From: Streptomyces sp. NBC_00289
Lineage (GTDB): Bacteria; Actinomycetota; Actinomycetes; Streptomycetales; Streptomycetaceae
Length of the DNA stretch: 64,000 nucleotides
Direction: 5' to 3'
Assembly: GCF_041435115.1 (NCBI RefSeq)
Contig: NZ_CP108046.1
Location: 3,534,001-3,598,000, forward strand
The position numbers and the translations under genes were made by a program. The notes beneath the pieces are model-generated. The model ran no database searches, was not told where the DNA came from, and saw nothing but the letters and a program-made list of their open reading frames with translations. Shown here one piece after another: positions 54,154 through 63,758 of this stretch (positions are counted from its first letter, which is position 1; each line of letters begins with the position of its first letter).

Positions 54154-55932
54154 ATGCCCACTACACGTGCAACCGCCGAGGACCGTTCCGCTGTCCGCAC
54201 TCTGCTGCGCCTGTGGCCGTTCGTCCAGCCGGTGCGGGTGCGGCTGTTCACCGCGGCCGTGGTGGCGATAGTCGCGTCGTGCACCGGGCTGGTGATCCCG
54301 CTCGTCCTGAAGTGGATGGTGGACGGCCCGGTCGCCGACGGCGATCCGGCGGGCGTGTGGCTGGGGGCGCTGTACCTGCTGCTGCTCGGGTTCGCGGAGG
54401 CCCTGCTGTTCGGGCTGCGGCGGTGGCTGGTGGCGCGCCCGCTGTCGCACGTCGAGGCGGAGATGCGCGCCGGGCTGTACAGGCATCTGCAGCGGCTGCC
54501 GATCGCCTTCCACGACCGCTGGGCCTCGGGGCAGTTGCTCTCCCGGGGGACCACCGACCTCATGCTGGTCCGGATGTTCCTCGCCTTTCCGCTGACGTTC
54601 CTGCTGGTCAACGGTGTGACCATCCTGGTCGGCGTGATCATCATGCTGCTCCAGGACTGGACGCTCGGACTGGTGATCCTCGGCCCGGCGATCCCGGTGA
54701 TCGTCACCTGCGTGGTCTTCGAGCGGCGGTACGCCGAGGTCGCGCGGCGCGCGCAGGACCAGGTGGGGGATCTGACGACGGTCGTCGAGGAGAGTGTGCT
54801 CGGCATCCGGATCATCAAGGGCTTCGGCCGGCACCGGAGCCAGGCGCGGGCGTTCCGCGAGCTGTCGCGGACACTGCGGGGCACGGAGCTGCACAAGGCG
54901 AAGCTGCTGGCGACGATCTGGGGCGTCATCGTGACGCTGCCGGAGGCGGCGATCGGCGCCGCGCTGGTGCTGGGCGCGGTGCAGGTGGCCGACGGGGAGT
55001 TGTCGGCGGGCACGCTGGTGGCCTTCCTGTCGACGGCGCTGGCCCTGCGCTGGCCCGTGGACTCGATCGGCTTCCTGCTGGCGATGAGCCAGGAGGCGGC
55101 CACGGCCACGGAGCGGTACTTCGAGGTGATGGACGCCGAGCCGGAGAACCCGGCGACCACCGCGGACGACCGTCCGGGCGCCGAGGACGGCGGACTGCGC
55201 TTCCACGGCGTGCGGTTCCGCTACCCCGACGCCCCCGAGGACACGGTCCCCGTCCTGGACCGCGTGGACCTCCACATCCGCCCCGGTGAGTCCATGGCTC
55301 TCGTCGGCGCCACCGGCAGCGGCAAGACCACCCTCACCGCGCTCGTCCCGCGGCTGCACGAGGTGACGTCCGGGCGCATCACGCTGGACGGCGCGGACAT
55401 CACGGCGATGTCCCGCGAGGAGCTGCGCTCCCAGGTGGCCGTCGCCTTCGAGGAACCCACCCTCTTCTCCGCCGCCGTCGGCGAGAACGTCCTGATGGGC
55501 GCCCCCGACAGCGCCGGTGCCCCTGAGCTGGAGCGGGCGCTCGCCGTCGCACAGGCCGACTTCGTGCACGCGCTCCCCCAGGGCACGGACACCCAGGTCG
55601 GCGAGCAGGGGCTGAGCCTCTCCGGCGGGCAGCGGCAGCGCCTCGCGCTGGCCCGGGCCGTGGTCGGCCGGCCCCGGTTCCTCGTCCTGGACGACCCGCT
55701 GTCCGCGCTGGACGTGCACACCGAGGCCGCCGTCGAGGCCGCGCTGCGGGAGGTCCTGTCGGACACCACCGCGCTCATCGTGGCGCACCGTCCGTCGACC
55801 GTGCTGCTCGCCGACCGGGTGGCCCTGCTCTCCGACGGCCGGATCGCGGCCGTCGGCACCCATCACGAACTGCTGCGTACCAACGCCGAGTACGCCCATC
55901 TGATGGCCGGCACCGAGGAGGACGAGCGATGA
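54154..55932 (+). CDS. ABC half-exporter 1 (degenerate Walker B and Q-loop, canonical signature)
   Basis: 592 residues: a six-span membrane domain (about 1-320) with an ATPase domain. Walker A GATGSGKTT at about 385 is intact and the signature LSGGQ at about 489 is canonical, but the catalytic Glu after Walker B is Asp (LVLDDPLSALD near 511) and the Q-loop Gln is Glu (VAFEEPTLF). In heterodimeric exporters such residues belong to the non-hydrolysing site. It ends in an ATGA overlap with gene 2, its evident partner. Confidence 0.94.
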   Translation: MPTTRATAEDRSAVRTLLRLWPFVQPVRVRLFTAAVVAIVASCTGLVIPLVLKWMVDGPVADGDPAGVWLGALYLLLLGFAEALLFGLRRWLVARPLSHVEAEMRAGLYRHLQRLPIAFHDRWASGQLLSRGTTDLMLVRMFLAFPLTFLLVNGVTILVGVIIMLLQDWTLGLVILGPAIPVIVTCVVFERRYAEVARRAQDQVGDLTTVVEESVLGIRIIKGFGRHRSQARAFRELSRTLRGTELHKAKLLATIWGVIVTLPEAAIGAALVLGAVQVADGELSAGTLVAFLSTALALRWPVDSIGFLLAMSQEAATATERYFEVMDAEPENPATTADDRPGAEDGGLRFHGVRFRYPDAPEDTVPVLDRVDLHIRPGESMALVGATGSGKTTLTALVPRLHEVTSGRITLDGADITAMSREELRSQVAVAFEEPTLFSAAVGENVLMGAPDSAGAPELERALAVAQADFVHALPQGTDTQVGEQGLSLSGGQRQRLALARAVVGRPRFLVLDDPLSALDVHTEAAVEAALREVLSDTTALIVAHRPSTVLLADRVALLSDGRIAAVGTHHELLRTNAEYAHLMAGTEEDER

Positions 55933-57827
55933 CGGCGCCCACGACCACCGCACCGGGCCAGGAACAGCCCGGCGGGCGGCAGTCCGGCAAAGGGGGATCG
56001 GGCGAGGAGTACCCGGCGGGGGAACCGGGCGCGTCCGGTGACCTCTTCGACCGGGACGTCCTGCCCACTCCCCCGGGCGCCACCGCCGCTCTCCTGCGCT
56101 CCCTGCTCACCCCGATGAAGGCCCGCGTGGCCGGCACGACGCTTCTGCTGCTGCTCCAGCAGGCGGCGGTGCAGGCCGGCCCGCTGCTGGTGGCGTACGC
56201 CATCGACAGCGCGGTGCCCGCGTTCCGCCGCGCCGACCACGGCCCGCTGATCGCGGTGGGTGTCGGCTATCTGCTGTGCGCGCTGGTCTCCGGCGCGCTC
56301 CAGTACGCGTTCATCGGCGCCTCCGCCCGCGTCAACCAGGACGTGCTGCTGGACCTGCGCGGCCGGATCTTCCGCCACGCGCAGGCGCTCAGCCTCGACT
56401 TCCACGAGCGCTACACCTCCGGCCGGATCATCTCCCGCTCCACCACCGACGTGGAGTCGCTGCGCGAACTGCTCAGCGAGGGGCTCCAGGAACTCGTCAC
56501 GGTCATCCTGTCCTTCGTCTACGTCTCGGCCCTGCTGCTCTGGCTGGACCTGGGGCTGGGCGCGGTCGCGGTGGCCTCCTTCGTGCCGCTGTACCTCCTG
56601 GTGCGGGTCTACCGGCGGCGCGCCGAGCAGGTGTACGCGCTGCGGTCCACCGCCATCGCCGCCGTCATCGTCAAGTTCGTCGAGACCATGAACGGCATCC
56701 GGCCGGTGCGCGCGTTCCGCCGCGAGGCCGTCAACGACGCCGACTTCGGGGTGCTGAACCGGCGGCACGAGCGGACCAACGGCGACGCGCTCCTGGAGAT
56801 GGCCCGCTATGTCACCGGCTCCCGGCTGGTCGCCAACACGGCCGTCGCGCTGATCGTGCTGTGGGGCGCCCGGCGGGTCGCGGGCGGCACGCTGGAGCTG
56901 GGCGTACTGGCGGCCGCGGTGCTGTATCTGCGCCGGCTGTACGACCCCATCGACCGGCTCGGCATGTTCCTCAACTCGTACCATTCGGCGGCGGCCTCGC
57001 TGGAGAAGATCGCGGGACTGCTGGCCCAGACGCCGTCCGTGCCCGAGCCGTCGACGCCCCGGCAGCTGCCGCCGCTCGCCTCGGAACACCCCGGCCGCGA
57101 GGTCGTCTTCGACGGCGTCCGGTTCGCCTACCGCACCGGCGGCGAGGTCCTGCCCCGCTTCGACCTGACCGTCCCGGCCGGGCAGACCGTCGCGGTCGTC
57201 GGCTCCACCGGGGCCGGCAAGTCGACGCTGGCCAAGCTGCTCGCCCGGTTCTACGACGCCTCCGAGGGCCGGGTCCTGCTGGACGGCGTCGACCTGCGCG
57301 AGCTGTCCGTGCCGGAACTGCGGCGCGGGGTGGTCATGGTGACGCAGGAGGCGTTCCTGTTCTCCGGCACGGTCGCCGAGAACATCGCCATCGGCCGCCC
57401 GGACGCCGGCCGCGACGAGATCGAGCAGGCTGCGAAGGCGATCGGCGCGCACGACTTCATCAGCGCGCTGCCCGACGGCTACGACACCGACGTACGCAAG
57501 CGGGGTGGCCGCATCTCCGCCGGTCAGCGCCAACTCGTCGCGTTCGCACGGGCGTTGCTGGCCGACCCGGCCGTGCTGATCCTCGACGAGGCGACCAGCT
57601 CCCTGGACATCCCGGGCGAACGGGCGGTGCAGCGCGCGATGTCGACGGTGCTGCGCGGGCGTACGGCCGTCGTGATCGCGCACCGGCTGTCCACCGTCGA
57701 GATCGCCGACCGGGTCCTGGTCATGGAGCACGGGCGGATCGTCGAGGACGGCAGCCCGGAGGAACTCGTCGCGGGTACGGGCCGGTTCGCGGACCTGCAC
57801 CGGGCCTGGCAGGACAGTCTGGCGTGA
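55929..57827 (+). CDS. ABC half-exporter 2 (canonical Walker motifs, degenerate signature)
   Basis: 632 residues: a Gly/Pro-rich N-terminal 40 residues, a six-span domain, then an ATPase domain. Walker A GSTGAGKST at about 424, Q-loop VTQEAFLF, Walker B LILDEATSSLD with the catalytic Glu near 551 and H-loop IAHRLST are canonical, but the signature reads ISAGQ instead of LSGGQ. This complements gene 1: Walker A/B of this protein would face the LSGGQ of gene 1 to make the working site. Start overlaps gene 1 by 4 bp. Confidence 0.94.
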   Translation: MTAPTTTAPGQEQPGGRQSGKGGSGEEYPAGEPGASGDLFDRDVLPTPPGATAALLRSLLTPMKARVAGTTLLLLLQQAAVQAGPLLVAYAIDSAVPAFRRADHGPLIAVGVGYLLCALVSGALQYAFIGASARVNQDVLLDLRGRIFRHAQALSLDFHERYTSGRIISRSTTDVESLRELLSEGLQELVTVILSFVYVSALLLWLDLGLGAVAVASFVPLYLLVRVYRRRAEQVYALRSTAIAAVIVKFVETMNGIRPVRAFRREAVNDADFGVLNRRHERTNGDALLEMARYVTGSRLVANTAVALIVLWGARRVAGGTLELGVLAAAVLYLRRLYDPIDRLGMFLNSYHSAAASLEKIAGLLAQTPSVPEPSTPRQLPPLASEHPGREVVFDGVRFAYRTGGEVLPRFDLTVPAGQTVAVVGSTGAGKSTLAKLLARFYDASEGRVLLDGVDLRELSVPELRRGVVMVTQEAFLFSGTVAENIAIGRPDAGRDEIEQAAKAIGAHDFISALPDGYDTDVRKRGGRISAGQRQLVAFARALLADPAVLILDEATSSLDIPGERAVQRAMSTVLRGRTAVVIAHRLSTVEIADRVLVMEHGRIVEDGSPEELVAGTGRFADLHRAWQDSLA

Positions 57828-57849
57828 GCCGGCCACCGAGGGAGATCTG

Positions 57850-59583
57850 TTGATCGACGCGTACGAGGATCCCGGCACACCCGACTGTCGGGGCGGCGGA
57901 CGGTATCTGTGGTGGCTGGTGCGGTGCCAGCCCGGCCGCTCCGCCGCCGGGGCGCTGCTGGGCAGTACCTGGATGGTGCTGCTGGCGGCGACGCCGTACC
58001 TCATGGCCCGGGCGATCGACGAGGGGCTGGAGCCCGGAGACTTCGGCGCGCTCGCGGGGTGGTGCGGGGCGCTGTTCGCGGTGGGCGCGTTCAACGCCTG
58101 GCTGGGCATCATGCGGCACCGCACGATGACCCGGGTGCGGATGGACGCCAACTTCCGCACGGTCAAGGTGGTCGTCGGGCAGGCGGTGCGGCTGGGCGCG
58201 GCGCTGCCGCGGCGGGTCGGGGCCGGTGAGGTGGTCACGATCGGGGTGGGCGACGTGCAGACGATCAGCCAGGCCCTGACCGTCGTCGGTCCCGGGGTCG
58301 GCGCGATCGTCGCCTATCTGGCGGTCGCCGGACTGCTGGTGTCGGTCTCCCCGTCGCTGGCCGCGGTGGTGCTGCTCGGCATACCGCTGATCGTCGTGGT
58401 GGTCGGGCCGCTGCTCACCCGGTTGCAGGGCACGGAGACCGAGTACCGCGAGCGGCAGGGCGTGCTGACCGCGCGGATCGCCGACCTCGCGGGCGGGCTG
58501 CGGGTCCTCAACGGCCTGGGCGGCAAGGGTCTGTTCGCCGACGCCTTCCACAAGGACTCGCAGCGGCTGCGGGCGCAGGGGTACCGGGTCGGGTCGGTGG
58601 CCAGCTGGGTCCAGGCCCTCGGCGTCGGACTGCCGACGCTGTTCCTCGCCGTGGTGACCTGGCTGGCCGCCCGGCTGGCCGCCCGGGGCGAGATCAGCGT
58701 GGGCGAGCTGGTGTCGGTGTACGGCTATGTCGCGGTCCTGGTGGGGCCGGTGGCGTTCTGGGTGGAATGCGGCTACCAGATCAGCCGTGGTCTGGTGGCC
58801 GCGCGGCGGGTCGTACGGTTCCTGCGGCTGGAGCCGACGACGGACGGCGGCACGCGGGACGCGCCCGCGGAGCCCGCGGCACTGCACGACCCCGAGTCCG
58901 GCGTGCGGCTGCTGCCGGGGCGGCTGACCGCGCTGGCCGCCGGCCGCCCCGCGGACTCCGCGGCCGTGGTCGACCGGATCGGCCGGTACGCCCCCACGGA
59001 GGCGACCTGGGGCGGGGTGCGGCTGGACGAGATCGCGCTGCCGCAGCTGCGGGAACGGATCCTGGTCGCCGACCACGAGGCCGACCTGTTCGCGGGCACG
59101 CTGCGCGAGCTGGTCGGCGGGCGGCTGGACCGGGGCGGCGCGCCGGAGCTGGCCCGGGCGGTGCACACGGCCGTCGCCGACGACATCGTGCAGGGTCTGC
59201 CGGAGGGTCTCGACTCGGCGGTGGACGCTCAGGGCCGCAGCCTGTCCGGCGGGCAGCGGCAGCGGGTACGGCTGGTCCGGGCGCTGCTGGCCGACCCGGA
59301 GGTGCTGTTGGCGATCGAGCCCACCTCGGCGCTCGACGCGCACACCGAGGCGCGGGTGGCGGAACGGCTGCGGGCCGCCCGCGACGGCCGTACGACGCTT
59401 GTCACCTCCACGTCTCCGCTGGTCCTGGACCGCGCCGACCTCGTGCACTACCTGGTCGACGGCAAGGTCGCGGCGACCGGCAGCCACCGCGAACTCCTCC
59501 ACACCGAACCGGGCTACCGAACACTCGTGGCCCGCGACGCGGAAGCCGAAGCCATCACGCCCACCGAGGAGCCCGCCCGATGA
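57850..59583 (+). CDS. ABC half-exporter 3 (no Walker A, canonical signature)
   Basis: 577 residues from a TTG with a GAGGGAG site upstream. The six-span domain is complete. In the ATPase domain the signature LSGGQRQR at about 464 is perfect, yet the Walker A position reads AAGRPADSA (about 362) with no Gly-Lys, the Q-loop is VADHEADLF, Walker B reads LLAIEPTSALD without its Asp, and the H-loop His is replaced (VTSTSPLV). The nucleotide site of this subunit is structural only; it should lend its signature to gene 4. Its stop overlaps the start of gene 4. Confidence 0.92.
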   Translation: MIDAYEDPGTPDCRGGGRYLWWLVRCQPGRSAAGALLGSTWMVLLAATPYLMARAIDEGLEPGDFGALAGWCGALFAVGAFNAWLGIMRHRTMTRVRMDANFRTVKVVVGQAVRLGAALPRRVGAGEVVTIGVGDVQTISQALTVVGPGVGAIVAYLAVAGLLVSVSPSLAAVVLLGIPLIVVVVGPLLTRLQGTETEYRERQGVLTARIADLAGGLRVLNGLGGKGLFADAFHKDSQRLRAQGYRVGSVASWVQALGVGLPTLFLAVVTWLAARLAARGEISVGELVSVYGYVAVLVGPVAFWVECGYQISRGLVAARRVVRFLRLEPTTDGGTRDAPAEPAALHDPESGVRLLPGRLTALAAGRPADSAAVVDRIGRYAPTEATWGGVRLDEIALPQLRERILVADHEADLFAGTLRELVGGRLDRGGAPELARAVHTAVADDIVQGLPEGLDSAVDAQGRSLSGGQRQRVRLVRALLADPEVLLAIEPTSALDAHTEARVAERLRAARDGRTTLVTSTSPLVLDRADLVHYLVDGKVAATGSHRELLHTEPGYRTLVARDAEAEAITPTEEPAR

Positions 59584-61346
59584 GCGAGCGCACATCCGGC
59601 CAACTCCCCATCGCCGGAACGGCCGACGTCCGACGGGCCGCCGGGCGGTTGTTGCGGGCCGATCGGGGGGCCTTCGCCGCCGTGGTGGGGCTGAACGCGC
59701 TGGCCGCCGGTGCCGGGCTGGCGGGGCCGTGGCTGCTGGGGCGGATCATCGACGACGTTCGCGCCGGGGGCGGGGTGCGGGCCGTGGACCGGCTCGCGCT
59801 GTGGATCCTGGTGTGCGCGCTGGCGCAGCTGCTGCTGGCGCGCTGGGCCCGGTACGTGGGGCACCGGTTCGGTGAGCGGACGCTGGCGCGGGTGCGCGAG
59901 GAGTTCGTCGACCGGACACTGGCGCTGCCCGCGTCGGTCGTGGAGCGGGCCGGTACCGGCGACCTGACCGCGCGCGGAACCGCCGACGTGGCGACCGTGG
60001 GCACCACGCTGCGGGACGCCGGGCCGCAACTGCTCATCAACGGCGCGGAGTTCCTGTTCCTGCTCGGCGCGGTCTTCGTGCTCGACCCGCTGCTCGGTGT
60101 CGTCGGACTGCTGTGCCTGGTGCCGATCTGGTGCGTACTGCGCTGGTATCTGCGGCGGGCGCGGGACGGCTATCTCGCCGAGGGCGCGGCGACCTCGGAC
60201 GTCGCCGAGATCCTCGCGGCGACCGCGGCCGGCGCCCGGACCGTCGAGGCGCTGCGGCTGGAGGACCGGCGGATCGCCGCGAGCCGGGAGGCCCTGGAGA
60301 CATCCCGGCGCACCCGCTTCTACACCCTGTACCTGCGTACGGTGTTCTTCCCGGTGGTGGAGGTGTCGTACCTGCTTCCCGTGGCGGGGGTGCTGGTGAT
60401 CGGCGGGGTGCTGCACGAGCGGGGGGCGATGAGCCTGGGCTCGGTGGTGGCGGCCGCCCTGTATCTGCGGCAGCTGAGCGAGCCTCTCGACCAGATCCTG
60501 ATGCGGATCGAGGAACTGCAGAGCAGCGGCGCCTCGTTCGCCCGGGTGGAGGGGCTGGCCCGGGCGCCGCGGGCCACGGCGGGCGAGGCGCCGCTCCCGG
60601 CCGACGACCGGATCGACGTGACCGGCGTGCGGTACACCTACGGCCGCGGGGGCGAGGTGCTGCACGGCGTCGACCTGACGGTGCGGCCCGGGGAGCGGCT
60701 CGCGGTGGTCGGGCCGTCCGGCGCCGGGAAGACCACGCTGAGCCGGCTGCTGGCGGGGGTCGACGCGCCGAGCGAGGGCACCGTGACGGTGGGCGGGGTG
60801 CCCGTGGTCGGCCTCGGTCCGGAGCGGCTGCGCCGACAGGTCGTCCTGGTCACCCAGGAGCACCATGTCTTCCTCGGCACGGTCCGCGACAACCTGCTGA
60901 TCGCCGAACCGGCCGCGCGGGACGAGGAGTTGTGGGCGGCCCTGGAGGCGGTCGGCGCCGCCGACTGGGTGCGGGAGCTGCCCGAGGGCCTCGACACCCG
61001 CCTGGGGGACGGCGGTTGCCGTACGGACGGTCCGCAGGCTCAGCAACTCGCCCTCGCCCGGGTGGTTCTGGCCGATCCGCACACACTGATTCTGGACGAG
61101 GCCACCGCCCTGCTCGATCCGACGACCGCGCGTCACACCGAGCGCGCCCTGGCCGCCGTACTCGAAGGCCGTACGGTCATCGCGATCGCCCACCGGCTGC
61201 ACACCGCGCACGACGCCGACCGGGTCGCGGTGATGGAGGACGGCCTGCTGACCGAGCTCGGCACGCACGAGGAGCTGGTCGCGGCGGGCGGGGCGTACGC
61301 GGCGCTGTGGCACTCGTGGCACGGCGAGCGGCCGGCCTCCGCGTGA
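59580..61346 (+). CDS. ABC half-exporter 4 (canonical Walker motifs, missing signature)
   Basis: 588 residues; ATG overlaps the gene 3 stop (ATGA). Six membrane spans, then an ATPase domain with Walker A GPSGAGKTT near 378, Q-loop VTQEHHVF, Walker B LILDEATALLD with its catalytic Glu near 505 and H-loop IAHRLHT. The signature is lost: where LSGGQ is expected the chain reads TDGPQAQ. The pattern is the mirror image of gene 3, so the pair should form one heterodimeric exporter with a single hydrolytic site. Substrate unknown. Confidence 0.93.
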   Translation: MSERTSGQLPIAGTADVRRAAGRLLRADRGAFAAVVGLNALAAGAGLAGPWLLGRIIDDVRAGGGVRAVDRLALWILVCALAQLLLARWARYVGHRFGERTLARVREEFVDRTLALPASVVERAGTGDLTARGTADVATVGTTLRDAGPQLLINGAEFLFLLGAVFVLDPLLGVVGLLCLVPIWCVLRWYLRRARDGYLAEGAATSDVAEILAATAAGARTVEALRLEDRRIAASREALETSRRTRFYTLYLRTVFFPVVEVSYLLPVAGVLVIGGVLHERGAMSLGSVVAAALYLRQLSEPLDQILMRIEELQSSGASFARVEGLARAPRATAGEAPLPADDRIDVTGVRYTYGRGGEVLHGVDLTVRPGERLAVVGPSGAGKTTLSRLLAGVDAPSEGTVTVGGVPVVGLGPERLRRQVVLVTQEHHVFLGTVRDNLLIAEPAARDEELWAALEAVGAADWVRELPEGLDTRLGDGGCRTDGPQAQQLALARVVLADPHTLILDEATALLDPTTARHTERALAAVLEGRTVIAIAHRLHTAHDADRVAVMEDGLLTELGTHEELVAAGGAYAALWHSWHGERPASA

Positions 61347-61635
61347 GCCGTCGGGCCCCGCGTGCGCTCCCATCCCGGGGGTTCGCATATCGAACATGAA
61401 CTACCGGACAACGGAGTGTTTCCGGCCAACTTCCTGACGCGCTCCTGACAGGAAGCGCAATCTCCTGCGACTCTTCCCACGGCCGCCTCACAGCAACCCC
61501 ACAGCTTCGCCGCTGTGTCGGGCGGCCACAGCTCTGGCACACCTGGTTCCGCGCAACGCCCCGTTCTGCCCGGGCGGTCCATCAGCCGGCCGGTCTCCCC
61601 TGGCCGCGCGATCCGCGGCCACGCAGAAGGAGTCA
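61347..61635. promoter_or_regulatory. promoter region of the M4 protease with short dyads
   Basis: No gene. A 15-bp dyad gttcg-catat-cgaac is at 61381-61395 and a weaker one, cttcctg/caggaag, at 61430-61436 and 61449-61455. They are candidate regulatory sites for the secreted protease, which in Streptomyces is often under developmental control. No -35/-10 pair is clear. Confidence 0.4.
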
Positions 61636-63693
61636 GTGTTGAGTAGCAGCTCCTCCCACAGACGCACCTCCCACACCACACGCCGTCACACCACGCGCCG
61701 CGCCGCGGCCGTCGCGCTCGTCGGCGTCTCCGCCCTGATCGCCGCGGCCGTCCAGTCCGGTGCCGCCGCCGCGGCCCCGGAGCAGGCACCGTCGGCCGCG
61801 GCACGGCCCGGCGCCGAGTCGGTCCGGCTCACCCCCGCCCAGCGCGCCGCGCTGATACGCGAGGCCGACGCGGCCAAGGCGGACACCGCCAAGGACCTCG
61901 GCCTCGGCGCCAAGGAGAGGCTCGTCGTCCGCGACGTCGTCAAGGACGCGAACGGCACCCTGCACACCCGCTACGAGCGCACCTACGCCGGCCTCCCGGT
62001 GCTCGGCGGCGACCTGGTCGTCGACACCGCGAAGTCGGGCGCGACGGGGGCCGTCCGCAAGGCCACCCGGGCCGCGATCAAGCCGGCCACCACCTCGGCC
62101 GCGCTGCCCGCCGCCAAGGCGGAGAAGCAGGCCCTGTCCGCCGCGAGGTCGGCCGGCGCCACGTCACCGGACACCGACCGCGCCCCGCGCAAGGTGATCT
62201 GGGCGGGCAACGGCACACCGACGCTGGCGTACGAGACGGTCGTCGGCGGGCTCCAGGAGGACGGCACCCCCAACGAGCTGCACGTCGTCACCGACGCCGC
62301 CACCGGCAAGAAGCTCTACGAGTACCAGGGCATCGAGACCGGCACCGGCAACACCATGTACAGCGGCTCGGTCACGCTGGGCACCACGCAGTCGGGGTCG
62401 ACGTACAACCTGACCGACGGCGCGCGCGGCGGCCACAAGACGTACAACCTCAACCACGGCACCTCCGGCACCGGCACGCTCTTCTCCGGCCCCGACGACG
62501 TGTGGGGCAACGGCAGCGCCTCCAACCTGGAGACCGCCGGCGCGGACGCGCACTACGGCGCGGCGCTGACCTGGGACTACTACAAGAACGTGCAGGGCCG
62601 CAGCGGCATCCGCGGGGACGGCGTCGGCGCCTACTCCCGGGTCCACTACGGCAACAACTACGTCAACGCCTTCTGGTCCGACAGCTGCTTCTGCATGACC
62701 TACGGCGACGGCTCCGGCAACACCCACCCGCTGACCGCGATCGACGTGGCCGGCCACGAGATGACGCACGGCGTCACCTCCAACACCGCGGGCCTCAACT
62801 ACAGCGGTGAGTCCGGCGGTCTGAACGAGGCCACGTCCGACATCTTCGGCACGGCGGTCGAGTTCTACGCGGCGAACTCCTCCGACGTCGGTGACTACCT
62901 CATCGGCGAGGAGATCGACATCAACGGCGACGGCAGTCCGCTGCGCTACATGGACAAGCCCAGCAAGGACGGCGCGTCGAAGGACAGCTGGTACTCCGGC
63001 ATCGGGTCGGTCGACGTGCACTACTCGTCGGGTCCGGCGAACCACTTCTTCTACCTGCTCAGCGAGGGCAGCGGCACCAAGACGATCAACGGTGTCACCT
63101 ACAACTCGTCCACCTCGGACGGCCTCCCGGTGACCGGCATCGGCCGCGACAAGGCCGAGAAGATCTGGTTCCGGGCGCTCACCACGAAGTTCACGTCCAC
63201 CACCAACTACGCGGGCGCCCGCACCGGCACCCTCGCGGCGGCCGGCGAGTTGTACGGCACGACGAGTGCCGAGTACACGGCGGTGCAGAACGCGTGGGCG
63301 GGTGTGGCCGTCGGGTCGCGTCCCGGTGGCGGCGGAGGTGGCGGCACCTCCTTCGAGAACACCGCCGACGTATCGATTCCGGACAACGGGGCGGCCGTGA
63401 CGTCGTCGGTCACCGTGTCCGGGCGGGCCGGCAACGCGCCGTCGAACCTGGCGGTGGCGGTCGACATCGTGCACACCTGGCGCGGTGACCTCGTCCTCGA
63501 TCTGGTGGCCCCGGACGGCACGGCGTACCGCCTGAAGAGCTTCAGCTCCTCCGACTCGGCGGACAACGTGAACGAGACGTACACCGTCAACGCGTCCTCC
63601 GAAGTCGCCAACGGTACCTGGAAGTTGAGGGTCCAGGACCAGGCGGCCCAGGACACCGGTTACATCAACAGCTGGAAGCTCACCTTCGCGTAG
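61636..63693 (+). CDS. secreted neutral zinc metalloprotease (M4, thermolysin type) with P-domain
   Basis: 685 residues. The GTG at 61636 is only 3 nt from AAGGAG; the TTG at 61639 is better spaced and may be the real start. A long basic Sec signal ends near AAAAAP (about 48). A propeptide with FTP and PepSY-like parts (about 60-235) is followed by the catalytic domain: zinc site HEMTH at 374-378 and third ligand Glu398 in GGLNEATSDIFG, later SGPANHFFYLLSEG with the proton-donor His. The C-terminus from about 575 is a P/Homo B domain (DVSIPDNGAAVTSSVTVSG). Another gene with a ribosome site begins just beyond the window. Confidence 0.96.
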   Translation: MLSSSSSHRRTSHTTRRHTTRRAAAVALVGVSALIAAAVQSGAAAAAPEQAPSAAARPGAESVRLTPAQRAALIREADAAKADTAKDLGLGAKERLVVRDVVKDANGTLHTRYERTYAGLPVLGGDLVVDTAKSGATGAVRKATRAAIKPATTSAALPAAKAEKQALSAARSAGATSPDTDRAPRKVIWAGNGTPTLAYETVVGGLQEDGTPNELHVVTDAATGKKLYEYQGIETGTGNTMYSGSVTLGTTQSGSTYNLTDGARGGHKTYNLNHGTSGTGTLFSGPDDVWGNGSASNLETAGADAHYGAALTWDYYKNVQGRSGIRGDGVGAYSRVHYGNNYVNAFWSDSCFCMTYGDGSGNTHPLTAIDVAGHEMTHGVTSNTAGLNYSGESGGLNEATSDIFGTAVEFYAANSSDVGDYLIGEEIDINGDGSPLRYMDKPSKDGASKDSWYSGIGSVDVHYSSGPANHFFYLLSEGSGTKTINGVTYNSSTSDGLPVTGIGRDKAEKIWFRALTTKFTSTTNYAGARTGTLAAAGELYGTTSAEYTAVQNAWAGVAVGSRPGGGGGGGTSFENTADVSIPDNGAAVTSSVTVSGRAGNAPSNLAVAVDIVHTWRGDLVLDLVAPDGTAYRLKSFSSSDSADNVNETYTVNASSEVANGTWKLRVQDQAAQDTGYINSWKLTFA

Positions 63694-63720
63694 GCCACCC
63701 GCCCCACGGGCACCCGACAG

Positions 63721-63758
63721 GGCGCCGCCCCGGTGGTTCGACTCCCCGGGGCGGCGCC
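63721..63758 (+). terminator. intrinsic terminator of the M4 protease gene
   Basis: ggcgccgccccgg at 63721-63733 pairs exactly with 63746-63758, a 13-bp stem, and is followed by tttccttt. It begins 28 bp after the stop. Confidence 0.9.

Noticed and set aside
61381..61395. Dyad upstream of the M4 protease considered as a LexA box
   Set aside because: The half-site order is GTTC...GAAC, the inverse of the actinobacterial GAAC...GTTC pattern.
53818..61397. Several 600-790-codon minus-strand open frames over the ABC exporter cluster
   Set aside because: His/Pro/Arg-rich antisense frames with no motif; they exist because stops are rare at this GC content.
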